Shown here: piece by piece, positions 1-7,573 of the stretch
Layout: each line of letters starts with the position of its first letter
Position numbering within the stretch: the first letter of the stretch is position 1
Source of the DNA: Polaromonas sp. AER18D-145
Lineage (GTDB): Bacteria; Pseudomonadota; Gammaproteobacteria; Burkholderiales; Burkholderiaceae_C
Direction of reading: 5' to 3'
NCBI RefSeq assembly: GCF_002379095.1
Contig: NZ_NBZV01000023.1
Span: 1-64,000 of the forward strand
DNA length: 64,000 bases
Made by a program: the position numbers and the translations under genes
Notes under the pieces: generated by a model
What the model was told of the DNA's origin: nothing
Seen by the model: the letters and a program-made list of their open reading frames with translations, nothing else
Databases searched by the model: none

Positions 1-410
1 GCGGCAAGCTCGGCCTGATCGTGGTCGATTACCTGCAGCTCATGAGCGTGTCCAGCGGCATGGCCGAGGAAAACCGTGCCACGGCCGTTGGCGAGATCTC
101 GCGCGGCCTGAAGATGCTGGCCAAGGAGCTGCAGTGCCCGGTGATTGCGCTGTCACAGCTGAGCCGCGGCGTCGAGTCGCGCACCGACAAACGCCCCATG
201 ATGAGCGATTTGCGCGAGTCCGGCGCGATCGAGCAGGACGCCGACATCATCATGTTCATCTACCGCGACGAGTACTACACCAAGGACGCTTGCAAGGAGC
301 CCGGTGTGGCCGAGGTCATCATCAGCAAGCAGCGTAACGGCCCGACCGGCACCGTGAAACTTGCTTTCCAGAATCGAATCACCAAATTCTCCAGCCTGCA
401 GGAGCTTTGA
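1..410 (+). CDS. dnaB: Replicative DNA helicase DnaB, C-terminal fragment
   Basis: The last 136 codons of a DnaB-family hexameric helicase; the N-terminus lies outside the window. The fragment opens with the Walker B strand ([10 protein letters not shown]), followed by the conserved [12 protein letters not shown] and [17 protein letters not shown] segments of the RecA-like motor and the terminal [14 protein letters not shown] block. DnaB unwinds DNA ahead of the replisome. The tail (KFSSLQEL) and the divergent loop around [10 protein letters not shown] suggest a plasmid or phage copy rather than the chromosomal gene, but that is inference. A copy beside partition genes fits a self-replicating element. 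Confidence 0.9.
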   Translation, partial: GKLGLIVVDYLQLMSVSSGMAEENRATAVGEISRGLKMLAKELQCPVIALSQLSRGVESRTDKRPMMSDLRESGAIEQDADIIMFIYRDEYYTKDACKEPGVAEVIISKQRNGPTGTVKLAFQNRITKFSSLQEL

Positions 411-489
411 TCCATTTTTGAAGCTCTGGCCATCGCCGGGCGAGGCGATTGGTCGTGATCATTTGCCGAATCCAGACTAGTCGGCGATA

Positions 490-600
490 GTTTGAACGTT
501 TTCGCATTTCGCGACGACGCATGCTTCATGCATGCCCAAATCACCCGACAGGGCTTTCCCTGTTGGGGTAGCTCCGTCTGGTGTAAGCCAAGGAGCTACT
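490..600 (+). ncRNA. Structured 5' leader RNA, copy 1
   Basis: Four successive hairpins precede the next gene: P1 CGCATTTCGCG at 503-513, P2 GCATG/CATGC at 519-531, P3 CCCGACAGGG/CCCTGTTGGG at 544-567, and P4 TAGCTCC/GGAGCTA at 569-598. P4 places the GGAG ribosome binding site in its 3' arm, just before the ATG at 601. The same order recurs before other genes in this window with different base pairs, so structure rather than sequence is kept. A cis-regulatory RNA is inferred. Confidence 0.6.
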
Positions 601-939
601 ATGAAAAGTGTCTTTCTGGCTTTGGCCCCCGGACTTGCATGCGCACTTCTGGGATTTGTAGTTGAGGTCGGACCTTACCTGGTGAAGAACGTCAAAGCAT
701 TCATGCAGCGGCGCGCTTCCGTCGACAATCTGCGAGACGTCGTCAAAGACATCGCAAACGTCGGTTCAGCAGTAGGTGGCTTGCTTGGTTACAAGGAGAA
801 CTCTCCGGAAACCTTCATCGCTGCCGCAGCCTGGTATCTCATCTTTCTGCGCCTGAGCTTCGCACTCGCATTCCGCGTGCACGAGCTGGAACAGGAATCT
901 GATGAACGGCGGCCTCGTAGACGGAACAGGAGGGCTTGA
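601..939 (+). CDS. Hypothetical small membrane protein
   Basis: A 112-residue protein not recognised from any family. The start is set by the AGGAGCTACT sequence just before the ATG. Residues about 4-27 and 72-93 are hydrophobic and could span the membrane; between them lies a charged, helical segment, and the C-terminus is very basic (RRPRRRNRRA), suggesting a cytoplasmic, possibly nucleic-acid- or lipid-facing tail. It follows structured leader copy 1 and precedes another small membrane protein, so the two may be co-transcribed up to the terminator at 1163. Longer in-frame starts exist upstream but would run through the leader hairpins. Confidence 0.55.
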   Translation: MKSVFLALAPGLACALLGFVVEVGPYLVKNVKAFMQRRASVDNLRDVVKDIANVGSAVGGLLGYKENSPETFIAAAAWYLIFLRLSFALAFRVHELEQESDERRPRRRNRRA

Positions 940-975
940 AAAAGTCCACCGGTTTCTTATAATGAGGTCATCAAC

Positions 976-1155
976 ATGCCTGAACTTGGACCCACAATGA
1001 GTGAAACCTATCTCACATATTTCAACGCCTTCCAGGTGCTTGGGATCATTGCGGCGCTCTTCCTTGCCCGTTGGGTAGGGAAGGGCAACAAACGGTTGCA
1101 TCAACGAAACCAGGAACGAAACAGGTCACGTCTCAAACGACACGCCGAAGCCTAA
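976..1155 (+). CDS. Very small single-pass membrane protein
   Basis: A 59-codon reading frame (52 codons if the second ATG at 997 is used) of unknown function. It has one hydrophobic helix (VLGIIAALFLARWVG) followed by a strongly basic tail (KRLHQRNQERNRSRLKRHAE), the layout of a single-pass inner-membrane microprotein. It lies 36 nt after the preceding membrane-protein gene and ends seven bases before a strong terminator, which supports a real transcript end. No classical ribosome binding site is obvious, so expression is uncertain. Confidence 0.4.
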   Translation: MPELGPTMSETYLTYFNAFQVLGIIAALFLARWVGKGNKRLHQRNQERNRSRLKRHAEA

Positions 1156-1162
1156 CCAAACT

Positions 1163-1189
1163 ATGCCGCGATTCAGCGGCATTTTTTTT
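1163..1189 (+). terminator. Rho-independent terminator
   Basis: ATGCCGC-gattca-GCGGCAT followed by seven T residues. It ends the small membrane-protein unit. It also sits where the first leader hairpin would be for the next gene, so it could instead act as an attenuator for that gene. Confidence 0.75.
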
Positions 1190-1192
1190 AAC

Positions 1193-1253
1193 AACCCACG
1201 GGGGGATCTCTCCCTCCGGGGGCGATTCCCCCATATTTTTTGGGAAGAATCAA
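1193..1253 (+). ncRNA. Structured 5' leader RNA, copy 2 (P3 and P4 only)
   Basis: Two hairpins precede the ATG at 1254: a GC-rich one at 1195-1222 (GGGGGGA pairing TCCCTCC inside outer CCC/GGG) and GATTCCC/GGGAAGAATC at 1224-1251, whose 3' arm carries the GGGAAG ribosome binding site. The T-rich loop (ATATTTTTT) resembles those of the copies before 43580 and 46895. Masking of translation initiation is inferred. Confidence 0.5.
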
Positions 1254-1682
1254 ATGCAAAGTCAGCCAACGACTTTCACGATGCTGGACCTGTCCACGGC
1301 CCACCTCAAACCCGAAACACGAACCCTGCTGAACCAGGACCTCGTGGACGGCGCACTCATTTATCCAAAAGGCCCCTGGGGCTGGTTCGTGCATGTGCCC
1401 ACAGAAGCCGACGGACTCACCATTAGTGATGAAGTGCCGGCTGACCTCAAGGCCTGCATCCAGTACGCCCAGCGGCATCAGCAGAACTGGCTGATGCTGG
1501 ACTGCGACGGCACGGTGGCGTCTGAACTCCCCGTCTACGGTGACGTTGAGGAAGCTCCGGTGGCCATCGCAGTCGCGACATCATCCGGCGGCCGGCAAGT
1601 TGCGCGTACTCACGCGCAACAAGCAAATTCGACTCCGGTGCGGGTGACGGCGCAAGCCGCACACACGCCCCGACCAGACTGA
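1254..1682 (+). CDS. DUF5983-like hypothetical protein
   Basis: A 142-residue protein. Its N-terminal half (TMLDLSTAHLKPETRTLLNQ, then YPKGPWGWFVHVP, then ADLKACIQYAQ and NWLMLDCDG) matches my memory of DUF5983, a small plasmid- and phage-borne domain of unknown function. The last 50 residues are low-complexity and probably disordered. The ATG follows a GGGAAG site held in a hairpin. The following small gene is only 90 nt away and likely belongs to the same transcript. The family label rests on recall of the motif, not on a search. Confidence 0.6.
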   Translation: MQSQPTTFTMLDLSTAHLKPETRTLLNQDLVDGALIYPKGPWGWFVHVPTEADGLTISDEVPADLKACIQYAQRHQQNWLMLDCDGTVASELPVYGDVEEAPVAIAVATSSGGRQVARTHAQQANSTPVRVTAQAAHTPRPD

Positions 1683-1724
1683 AGCCCGGTAGGGCTGGTC
1701 AACTTCGACATAACAACAAGGCTA

Positions 1725-1761
1725 GTAGCGGAGCTGTGCATCGCGCATAGCTTCCGCCTAC
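1725..1761 (+). promoter_or_regulatory. Hairpin in the leader of the next gene
   Basis: A long imperfect inverted repeat, TAGTAGCGGAGCTGTGC / GCATAGCTTCCGCCTA around the loop ATCGC, fills the gap between two small genes and ends eleven bases before the next ATG. No T-run follows, so it is more likely a translational or RNA-stability element than a terminator. Confidence 0.4.
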
Positions 1762-1771
1762 CCATAAAGAC

Positions 1772-2044
1772 ATGAATCAAATTCCGCAAAAATCCTATAC
1801 GGTCAACGGGCACCTCCTGAGCAAGTTCTCCCTGGAGCTGCTCGCCAATGACGCAACCGATCTTGTTCAGATCGAGACCCACGACGGTTTCCTGGTCAAG
1901 GTCCTGCCACCCGAACAGGACTTCGGCGAAGGCCCGCAAGAGATCCAGGAGCTCATCGGCATCGCCCGGAAGGCTGGCAAGGAGTGGGTTCACATTCACC
2001 ACATCCCTGCAGGTCTAAGGCACGAGTACCGCCACCACCAGTGA
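1772..2044 (+). CDS. Hypothetical protein, 90 residues
   Basis: A short acidic protein that I do not recognise. It begins with an N-terminal NGHLLSKFSLELLAND segment and ends in a histidine-rich stretch (HIHHIPAGLRHEYRHHQ) that could bind metal. It lies directly behind the DUF5983-like gene, is preceded by a large hairpin, and is followed 95 nt later by a strong terminator. The spacing and terminator suggest a two-gene unit starting at the leader near 1193. No ribosome binding site stands out. Confidence 0.5.
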   Translation: MNQIPQKSYTVNGHLLSKFSLELLANDATDLVQIETHDGFLVKVLPPEQDFGEGPQEIQELIGIARKAGKEWVHIHHIPAGLRHEYRHHQ

Positions 2045-2139
2045 GCGGTCCCAACAACAATGCGTTATCCGGCCCGTGGAGATCCCCACAACGTGATGAC
2101 TGCTGGCTCAATGAGCTGGTCACCCGAGAAACACCCACA

Positions 2140-2179
2140 GCCCCGTACCCGTCACATGACAGGCACGGGGCTTTTTTTT
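2140..2179 (+). terminator. Rho-independent terminator
   Basis: GCCCCGT...ACGGGGC with an inner GTCACATGAC loop region, followed by eight T residues. It closes the transcript of the preceding small genes. Confidence 0.85.
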
Positions 2180-2256
2180 GGCCCAGCGGGCGGAGATTCA
2201 AGAATTTAGGCAGGGGTCAATACAACGAAATCGAAGTGGCGCGCTGCAGTTCCAGG

Positions 2257-2514
2257 TCATGCTTTCCGAATCGCTATGGGATTCTCCAACTGCATGCCGA
2301 TAAGAGCTCTCGACATCACCCACGGGCGATAGCCGGGCTCCTTCCGAAGCGCTGCCTCTGCCAAACTGACCTTGACGATAGCCTGAGCGTATGTCTGATC
2401 CGTATGCAATATCGTTTTCACTTCAGAGCGTTGAACTGCGAAACCTTGAGTTCGGTAGACGCTGTACCGTGCGAGGCGACGCCATTCATCGGTCAATTTA
2501 GTCAAATCAGGCAT
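2257..2514 (-). CDS. Hypothetical protein, 85 residues
   Basis: A small protein of unknown function. The start chosen (MPDLTKLTDEWRR) has GGGAAG five bases upstream; a longer form would start at 2577 but has no ribosome binding site. The body looks like a folded alpha-helical protein (YAQAIVKVSLAEAALRK then YRPWVMSRALIGMQLENP). It stands alone on the minus strand, with a gene-free stretch of about 370 nt behind its start. I cannot suggest a role. Confidence 0.45.
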   Translation of the reverse strand: MPDLTKLTDEWRRLARYSVYRTQGFAVQRSEVKTILHTDQTYAQAIVKVSLAEAALRKEPGYRPWVMSRALIGMQLENPIAIRKA

Positions 2515-2886
2515 TTCACTTCCCGTTGGCGCAGCCGATGCGCATTGCACGCTACTCGGCTCTTTGCTTATCGTCATTTTGAGCAGTTTTTCACCTCGCT
2601 CGGGCGAATGATGTTGCTTGCCTCATTCTTTTCGCACTACTGGAGTACTTCTGACCAGGTCCTTCGCATCGCGTTCCGTAGATGCAATGAACCCGGGCTG
2701 CTTAAAAAATAGGATTCCCAGCTCCGCCCGCATGGGCAAAGGCTTTACGTCAAATGAGGCCCGACTTATCCACGCGAACAGATGGATAACTCTCGCGAAA
2801 TGCATCACGGCTCCGAAAACGGCCCGGTGTCGAAGCACTCCTGTGGATAACTCGCTGAAGCCACATTTGATGCGGCCTCTGCGCTC
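2515..2886. other. Gene-free stretch with DnaA-box-like sites
   Basis: No convincing gene lies here. Three sites resemble the DnaA box (TTATCCACA): TTATCCACG at 2766-2774, GATGGATAA at 2781-2789 on the other strand (7 of 9), and a perfect inverse match TGTGGATAA at 2842-2850. Three such sites in 85 bp could mark a DnaA-binding part of a replication origin. No AT-rich unwinding element or iteron set is obvious next to them, so this remains a suggestion. Confidence 0.3.
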
Positions 2887-3225
2887 CTAACGAAGGCTAA
2901 CCGCCTCCCGAAACATCCGGACAAGCAGCTTGACCGAAGCAGTGATGCAATCGACGTGGCCAACAGGACGCGGCTCGCCACGCAGGCCCAACACATCAAT
3001 CATTTCATCGAGCCTGACGTCGAGCGCCTGGATGTTCGCGCCACGCTCACGGAACATGTGCGCTTCTGCGCTGGGCGTGCGCTTCAAAAGCGTTGCCTTG
3101 AGCAGGTCGCGTGCAGGAGCGAAGTCCAGCATCCAGTGGCGCCCATTGACCGGCACAATCGGCTCAGGGACGTAGTTTTGCCGGAAGTCCTCCGACGTGA
3201 TTTCCAGGGAAATAACTTGGTTCAT
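2887..3225 (-). CDS. Hypothetical protein, 112 residues
   Basis: An unrecognised protein with a plausible fold: a beta-rich start (NQVISLEITSEDFRQNYVPE), a central WMLDFAPARDLLKATLLK segment and a C-terminal helical half (HVDCITASVKLLVRMFREAV). It is the only gene between the DnaA-box-like cluster and the partition operon. The ATG lies a few bases after a GAAAGGGT stretch that may serve as ribosome binding site. The poly-C tract near 3295 and the long leader behind the start hint at a regulated mRNA, but no clear hairpin set like the other leaders is seen. Confidence 0.5.
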   Translation of the reverse strand: MNQVISLEITSEDFRQNYVPEPIVPVNGRHWMLDFAPARDLLKATLLKRTPSAEAHMFRERGANIQALDVRLDEMIDVLGLRGEPRPVGHVDCITASVKLLVRMFREAVSLR

Positions 3226-3436
3226 GACAGACCCTTTCGCAATGAATTCTGTTTCTGTAGATACAGGTTCTCATAGTTTCTCTTCCCGTCAACCCCCCCC
3301 CAGTCGAAGGATTTTCCAACTGATCTGCGCATGTTCATCAGCGCCGGCGTCAACCGCCACCGAACGAACGGCATGCAATTTAGGCCTATGCCGATGTGAA
3401 TATTGCTTTCGCATCACACCCCGCCCAGATTGCAGG

Positions 3437-3465
3437 AAAAAAAAGGCCGGATCTGTCCGGCCTTT
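3437..3465 (-). terminator. Terminator of the partition operon
   Basis: AAAGGCCGG-atctgt-CCGGCCTTT with a run of eight T on the minus strand, 20 bases beyond the end of the parR-like gene. Confidence 0.85.
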
Positions 3466-3486
3466 CCTTTCTCCCATCTGCGCCAC

Positions 3487-3843
3487 CTAATCAACATAGG
3501 CGGGTGGGGCCGAATTAAAGTAGTCAGCCGAAAGCCCCGTCTGCTCGACGAAGGCCATGCTCTCGGCCGCTGCATCCTTCTGCGCCACGGCCCGTACCGG
3601 TGCACTGGCAGGCTCTCCCGCGGCCGCCGAAGTTCGCTCCGCCGGAATAGGGCTTGCGCTTGTAAGGTAGGGGGCAGAGGTTCCATTGAAGTACCGCTCA
3701 AACTGGATGCCAAGTCGCAGGAGGTGAATCACCTCCCTGGCCGGGCGCTTCGCACCGCCAAGACGGGCAAACAGATCGGGCATGTCCCGGTCGATCAAGA
3801 TCCTCAAACGGATTTCTCGGTCATCGGTCGCTGCGGAAGACAT
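3487..3843 (-). CDS. parR: ParR-like plasmid partition adaptor
   Basis: A 118-residue basic protein encoded just behind the ParM-like gene, the standard order in type II (parMRC) partition loci. The N-terminal region (REIRLRILIDRDMPDLFARL then AREVIHLLRLGIQFERY) has the beta-strand plus helices expected of a ribbon-helix-helix DNA-binding domain; the C-terminal half is low-complexity Ala/Pro/Ser ending in a short tail (TGLSADYFNSAPPAYVD) that could contact ParM filaments. ParR binds the centromere repeats, caps ParM filaments and usually represses the operon. The assignment rests mainly on context, because ParR sequences diverge widely. Confidence 0.7.
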   Translation of the reverse strand: MSSAATDDREIRLRILIDRDMPDLFARLGGAKRPAREVIHLLRLGIQFERYFNGTSAPYLTSASPIPAERTSAAAGEPASAPVRAVAQKDAAAESMAFVEQTGLSADYFNSAPPAYVD

Positions 3844-3854
3844 TCAATCCCCCT

Positions 3855-4928
3855 TTAGGCCCGTACCGGCATGGACATGATCTCGCCGGCGACATGAAAG
3901 CCCTTGACGTTGGCAAACACCGGGTCGTCGTCCATGGCCATGATCGGAGCGAGCTTGGGATAACGCTTCGAAAAGAAGTCGTGGTAGACCTTCGCGCCGC
4001 CGCCGGTGAAAAGGATCGTGTCAAGATTGTCCAGCGAACCGAGCTTTGCGACCATCTTGTCAGTCGACTCCTTCAGCACGGCTTCAATCCCGGTAGCAAA
4101 ATTCGACAACTCGTACGTCTGGCCGCCCGTCTTGAATGACGGCGCATTCTCGCGGATTGCCTTGTCGATCCGCTCGATGATCTCGAAGTTGTCGCGCCAG
4201 GTCGCGTCAATCTTGTCTGCCACCGCGTAGGCACAGGCCAGCATGCTCTTGGGGTAGGCACCCGACCGCTGCCAGTTGGGCAGGCGCCCACGTGCCACGT
4301 ACCAATCAAGGGTGCCGCCGCCCGGATCTACCACCAGCACCCAGCCATCCTGAAACGTTTTCGTGTGATTGGCGGCATAGCTGACCAGTGCGCCCTGCGG
4401 CTGCACAATGACCGAGGCGCGCTCAACCGTGATGCGGCGATGCGCGCCCGGGTGAACTGGATCGGGAAGAAGATGCTCGCCCATGGCACGCTGGGCCAGC
4501 TTGTCCCTGTTCTCGCCGAAGGTGTTGAGCGGCAGGCCCAGCACCAGGTGCCGGATCACCAGCTCTGACTTCGCCTGCGCATCCTGAAAAATATAGTGCA
4601 GTGCCCCACGCATTAGGGCGAGATATTTGTCTGTCTGGCTGTAGTCCGCAAGAACTTCACGTGGCTCGCGTCCGGAGCTGTACAGGATTGCGTCGCGACC
4701 GACAAAGTAGTTGACGTCCTCGACGGCCACAACGCAGCCATCAGGCTTTCCGTGAAGGGCGCTTTGGGGTGTCAGTCCTGCCGGCAGCCGCGGTGCGAGG
4801 CTGGGGAAGAGGGCGGTCGCAATGGTGCTTGAATCACCAACCAGTTTGCGGCCGAGGGACAGCTTGATAGAGAAGTAGCCAACGTCAATTGCTCGAACGT
4901 CGACCACCACAGGGGTGTCGGGTTTCAT
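3855..4928 (-). CDS. parM: ParM/StbA actin-like partition ATPase
   Basis: A 357-residue actin-fold protein. Visible motifs are the N-terminal phosphate loop (VDVRAIDVGYFSIKL), the second phosphate loop (VLVVDPGGGTLDWYVARG) and the adenosine motif (TILFTGGGAKVYHDFF). ParM polymerises on ATP and pushes ParR-bound plasmid copies to opposite cell ends. The start was set at the ATG with GGAGAG just upstream; longer in-frame starts would run into the upstream repeats. It lies 11 nt before parR, and four repeats behind its start fit a centromere that doubles as operator. Confidence 0.85.
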   Translation of the reverse strand: MKPDTPVVVDVRAIDVGYFSIKLSLGRKLVGDSSTIATALFPSLAPRLPAGLTPQSALHGKPDGCVVAVEDVNYFVGRDAILYSSGREPREVLADYSQTDKYLALMRGALHYIFQDAQAKSELVIRHLVLGLPLNTFGENRDKLAQRAMGEHLLPDPVHPGAHRRITVERASVIVQPQGALVSYAANHTKTFQDGWVLVVDPGGGTLDWYVARGRLPNWQRSGAYPKSMLACAYAVADKIDATWRDNFEIIERIDKAIRENAPSFKTGGQTYELSNFATGIEAVLKESTDKMVAKLGSLDNLDTILFTGGGAKVYHDFFSKRYPKLAPIMAMDDDPVFANVKGFHVAGEIMSMPVRA

Positions 4929-5012
4929 GGACTCTCCAGATAAAGGCAACACAAGTCGTGTTGACGCAAATGGTAGAGGCGGGTCCAGCGCGCGGCAAAT
5001 GATCGTGACCAA

Positions 5013-5287
5013 AAAAAGCCCAATAGTGGCCAATCCTGTCCACGGAAACGCGACGGTGCGGTATTAGTTGCCGTGAACGCGGGCAACGTGGACGCAGATA
5101 GCCCAATTGCGGACACCTCTGTCCATTCGCCTCCCGCAATCGCATCGCTCGACCGACGAAATGGACGCAGAAAGCCCAAGACCGGACGTTCCTGTCCAAT
5201 GCGGCGCAAGGCACCACGAAAAGTGCAGCCGGCCGAGTAGAACTGGACACAGAAAGCCCGAAAGTGGACATTCCTGGTCAATGAAGC
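5013..5287. repeat. parC: parC-like centromere iterons
   Basis: Four copies of a roughly 30-bp repeat with the pattern AGCCCAA-(N)5-GGAC-(N)4-CCTGTCCA, with the AGCCC cores beginning at 5017, 5100, 5173 and 5255, so spacing is 83, 73 and 82 bp. Each copy holds an inner GGAC/GTCC inverted pair. They lie directly upstream of the actin-like gene, where type II partition loci keep parC. ParR binding here would serve both segregation and repression of parMR (inference). Confidence 0.7.
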
Positions 5288-6614
5288 GCTCTGGATCGCA
5301 GTTCCCCAGAGCGTGCTGATCAGCTTGCACCTGCGCCTGCCCGATGCAGACCACCACTATCAAGGCTTCGGCGTTGCAGCGCAGCTTTCAACCGGCTCGC
5401 GAGGCCCACGTTTGGAGTGCGCCAGGATGACCGACACTGCAGGGCCGATCGTCTTGTCCACAGGCCCACTCACCGGACCATGTCATCAACTGACTCAAGA
5501 CTGAGAGAACACGGACCCCGCGCCCGTATTGGTCCTGCCTGGACCCCTAAGCCCCTGAGATTCACACTGAGCCGAAAGTTGACTCTGTGGACAACCGCTC
5601 CCTCCCCGCATTTTGTCCACAATCACTTGCACGACAAAACCAAACGAAGTACATTTCATCCGTGCTGGCAATTTGCCAACTCGCTGTCCCAGTGGCAGCA
5701 TCCATCAAAGTCCAACTCCACATGTGAATTGGCCCCGCTTGTCGGGATCGCTGGTAGTCGTAACTACTTCTGTCCCTCGGACAACATCGCTCAACAGAGC
5801 AAACTCAGCTTAGAACTCACAACGCAAGGCGCGTTCTGAATCTTCGCGAGCAATCGCACGGGTCGAATACACCCAAAGCCTCGGAAGTCATCGACTGTCC
5901 TTGGAGGAAGTGCCGTTCAAACGAACAGCGCTCACTAGCAAACTCTTCAGCGCCCGAATCTGGGCCTGCCATCCTTAGCTCCTCTGGTGAGGGCGATGGG
6001 CGGAGCCGCGCAAGCGGTTAAAGCGAATTCAATTCCACGTTCCAACCATCTACTCCCTGGAGGCCTTAAGGCGCTCGCAGCGAGATGCGCTATCCGCCTG
6101 TCCATTTGAGGACGGGAGCCTTTTGAGGCTTACAAGGTGATAGCTCATAAACAGATGACATTGGGGTGCGCAACGTCAGTGCGTACTGAGTGGGATCAAG
6201 AACACCGGCGAGAGCCGGATGAAGGTTGGCTTCCTTAAAAGCCCTGGCTGATGCCAGTAACCCCCTGTGTCGCCCGTTCTCGCGGCACAGGAGACTCCGA
6301 AAGGAGTTGCCCCCCGGTCGCAACGGGATAGGCAGGAGAGTTTGCTAACGATCCGTGCGAAACAACTGACCTTTCAAGCCCGCCTGGGGCCGCAACAGCC
6401 AGGCAACACATCACCAGCGCGCCGTAGGACGAATCCTGCGGGGGACCAGCGCACCCCAAACCGACTTCACCGCGCCCGGAGGCACAGCCACGTCACGCAG
6501 CTGCACCTCATCGGCTCTACCTATGCGTGCGACGAACAAAAGCCATTTTTGGCAGCTCACCCGACGTTTTCAGCCGCGTCGATGTGAAGGGATTCCGGCT
6601 GGCAGGAGAAAACG
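5288..6614. other. Gene-poor stretch, possible origin and structured RNA
   Basis: I see no convincing gene in these 1.3 kb; the reading frames present have unnatural composition. Three TTGTCCACA sequences (5454-5462, 5586-5594 inverted, 5613-5621) differ by one base from the DnaA-box consensus and lie beside the centromere repeats, so an origin is possible. From about 6090 to 6440 many short stems with GNRA-like loops follow one another: CCGGC-GAGA-GCCGG, ACTCC-GAAA-GGAGT, CTGGC-TGAT-GCCAG, CCTGTG...CACAGG and AGCC-TTTTGA-GGCT. This looks like a folded RNA, identity unknown. Confidence 0.35.
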
Positions 6615-7094
6615 ATGATTGAAGAAATGTTGACGGAAGCGCAGGAGCTGTGCCGTGCGATCGAGCAGTTGCCCGCGTCCGCGCAGCAATCTGCAGCCCT
6701 CCTGCTGGCCCAAAGGCTCAGCCTGTTGCCACCGGAAGTGACTGAGGGGCACGAGCGACGCGCGTCCGCGTTCCAGGCGATTGCGGGCGAGCGTGCCTAC
6801 CAGGACGCCAAGCATGGGACCGTCGTGGCCAACCCTCATGAGGTAGGCACCTGGTTGATGCTCATCAGCGTGCATCTGCGCCGGGCCCAGGACGCGTTGG
6901 CCAGCGCCGACCACCCCGGCGGGGCACTGGATGCCTTGAGGAAGGTCCTCGCAATTGGGACCGCGTGCGCTGAACAACATGGCATGCCGGCCCGCCGCGC
7001 CCAGCTCACCCCTCCCTTGGGACAGCCCGCCCATTCGGTACCGTCCGGATCTCAGGGCCTGAACGCAACCCTCTGCGATGCAGCCAAAGGCTGA
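6615..7094 (+). CDS. Phage-like hypothetical protein
   Basis: A 159-residue protein with an AGGAG ribosome binding site. The central segment RAYQDAKHGTVVANPHEVGT followed by a helix (WLMLISVHLRRAQDALA) resembles a small protein often carried by tailed phages and plasmids (pattern YQDxKxG...HxVGxW), whose function I do not know. The last 40 residues are low in complexity. It is the first of three closely spaced plus-strand genes ending in a site-specific recombinase, which suggests a recombination or mobile-element cassette. Confidence 0.55.
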   Translation: MIEEMLTEAQELCRAIEQLPASAQQSAALLLAQRLSLLPPEVTEGHERRASAFQAIAGERAYQDAKHGTVVANPHEVGTWLMLISVHLRRAQDALASADHPGGALDALRKVLAIGTACAEQHGMPARRAQLTPPLGQPAHSVPSGSQGLNATLCDAAKG

Positions 7095-7095
7095 A

Positions 7096-7548
7096 ATGAT
7101 GCGCAAGCAACGCCATGTGCTCTGCAGGCACGCCCGATCGGCGGGGGAAGACTCCACGGCCCCCCTGGCGGCGCGGATCTACTGCCTGCCCCTGCCGGCA
7201 CGCCAGATCATCAGCTTGAGCGCCCATTGGCTCGAAGTGACGGACAAAGCACCGGTGCAGCACGTTGCGACCCTCGACCCCCGCTCGATCTTCGATGCCC
7301 TGTCCGCCGGCAAAGCTGTCATGTGGCAAGACTGGACCCTGAGGGCCAGCCCGCCCCGGCCCAGCGCCGACGACACCGGCGCCATTCGGTGGACTCGCGC
7401 GATCTGGGTCAGCTCTTCAAAAGGATTCCGCCCCTTTCCGCGTTTGGATCCGGAAAGCGTCGACCAGGCCTACAGCTTCATTGCCCAACGCGAAGCCCGC
7501 GTCCATGCGCAGGCCCAGATCGAATTTGACGATGAACCGTGCTACTGA
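7096..7548 (+). CDS. Hypothetical protein upstream of integrase
   Basis: About 150 residues, not recognised. The ATG pair at 7096/7099 follows AAAGG and lies one base beyond the stop of the previous gene, implying translational coupling; an alternative ATG at 7078 would overlap that gene. The sequence is balanced and protein-like (AARIYCLPLPARQIISLSAH, WQDWTLRASPP, DPESVDQAYSFIAQREARVH). Its position between a phage-like gene and the recombinase gene, 25 nt ahead of the latter, suggests an accessory role in the same cassette. Confidence 0.5.
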   Translation: MMRKQRHVLCRHARSAGEDSTAPLAARIYCLPLPARQIISLSAHWLEVTDKAPVQHVATLDPRSIFDALSAGKAVMWQDWTLRASPPRPSADDTGAIRWTRAIWVSSSKGFRPFPRLDPESVDQAYSFIAQREARVHAQAQIEFDDEPCY

Positions 7549-7573
7549 CCCCTGAAACACGAAAGGACGCGAG

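Noticed and set aside
2623-2838. Minus-strand 71-residue frame near the DnaA-box-like sites
   Set aside because: No ribosome binding site, biased composition, and it covers the repeated TGGATAA sites, so non-coding DNA is more likely.
4925-5363. Several minus-strand frames with repeated Phe-Gly-Leu-Ser-like blocks
   Set aside because: The repeated residues come from the parC iterons themselves, not from a repetitive protein.
5417-5839. 140-residue plus-strand frame in the gene-poor stretch
   Set aside because: Composition is unnatural (Ser/Thr/His/Arg-rich, no predicted fold), there is no ribosome binding site, and it crosses the TTGTCCACA boxes.
6170-6230. Group II intron domain V suggested by GAGCCGGATGAAGG
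   Set aside because: The complementary arm (CCGGTTC type) and the two-base bulge are missing, and no intron-encoded reverse transcriptase is nearby.
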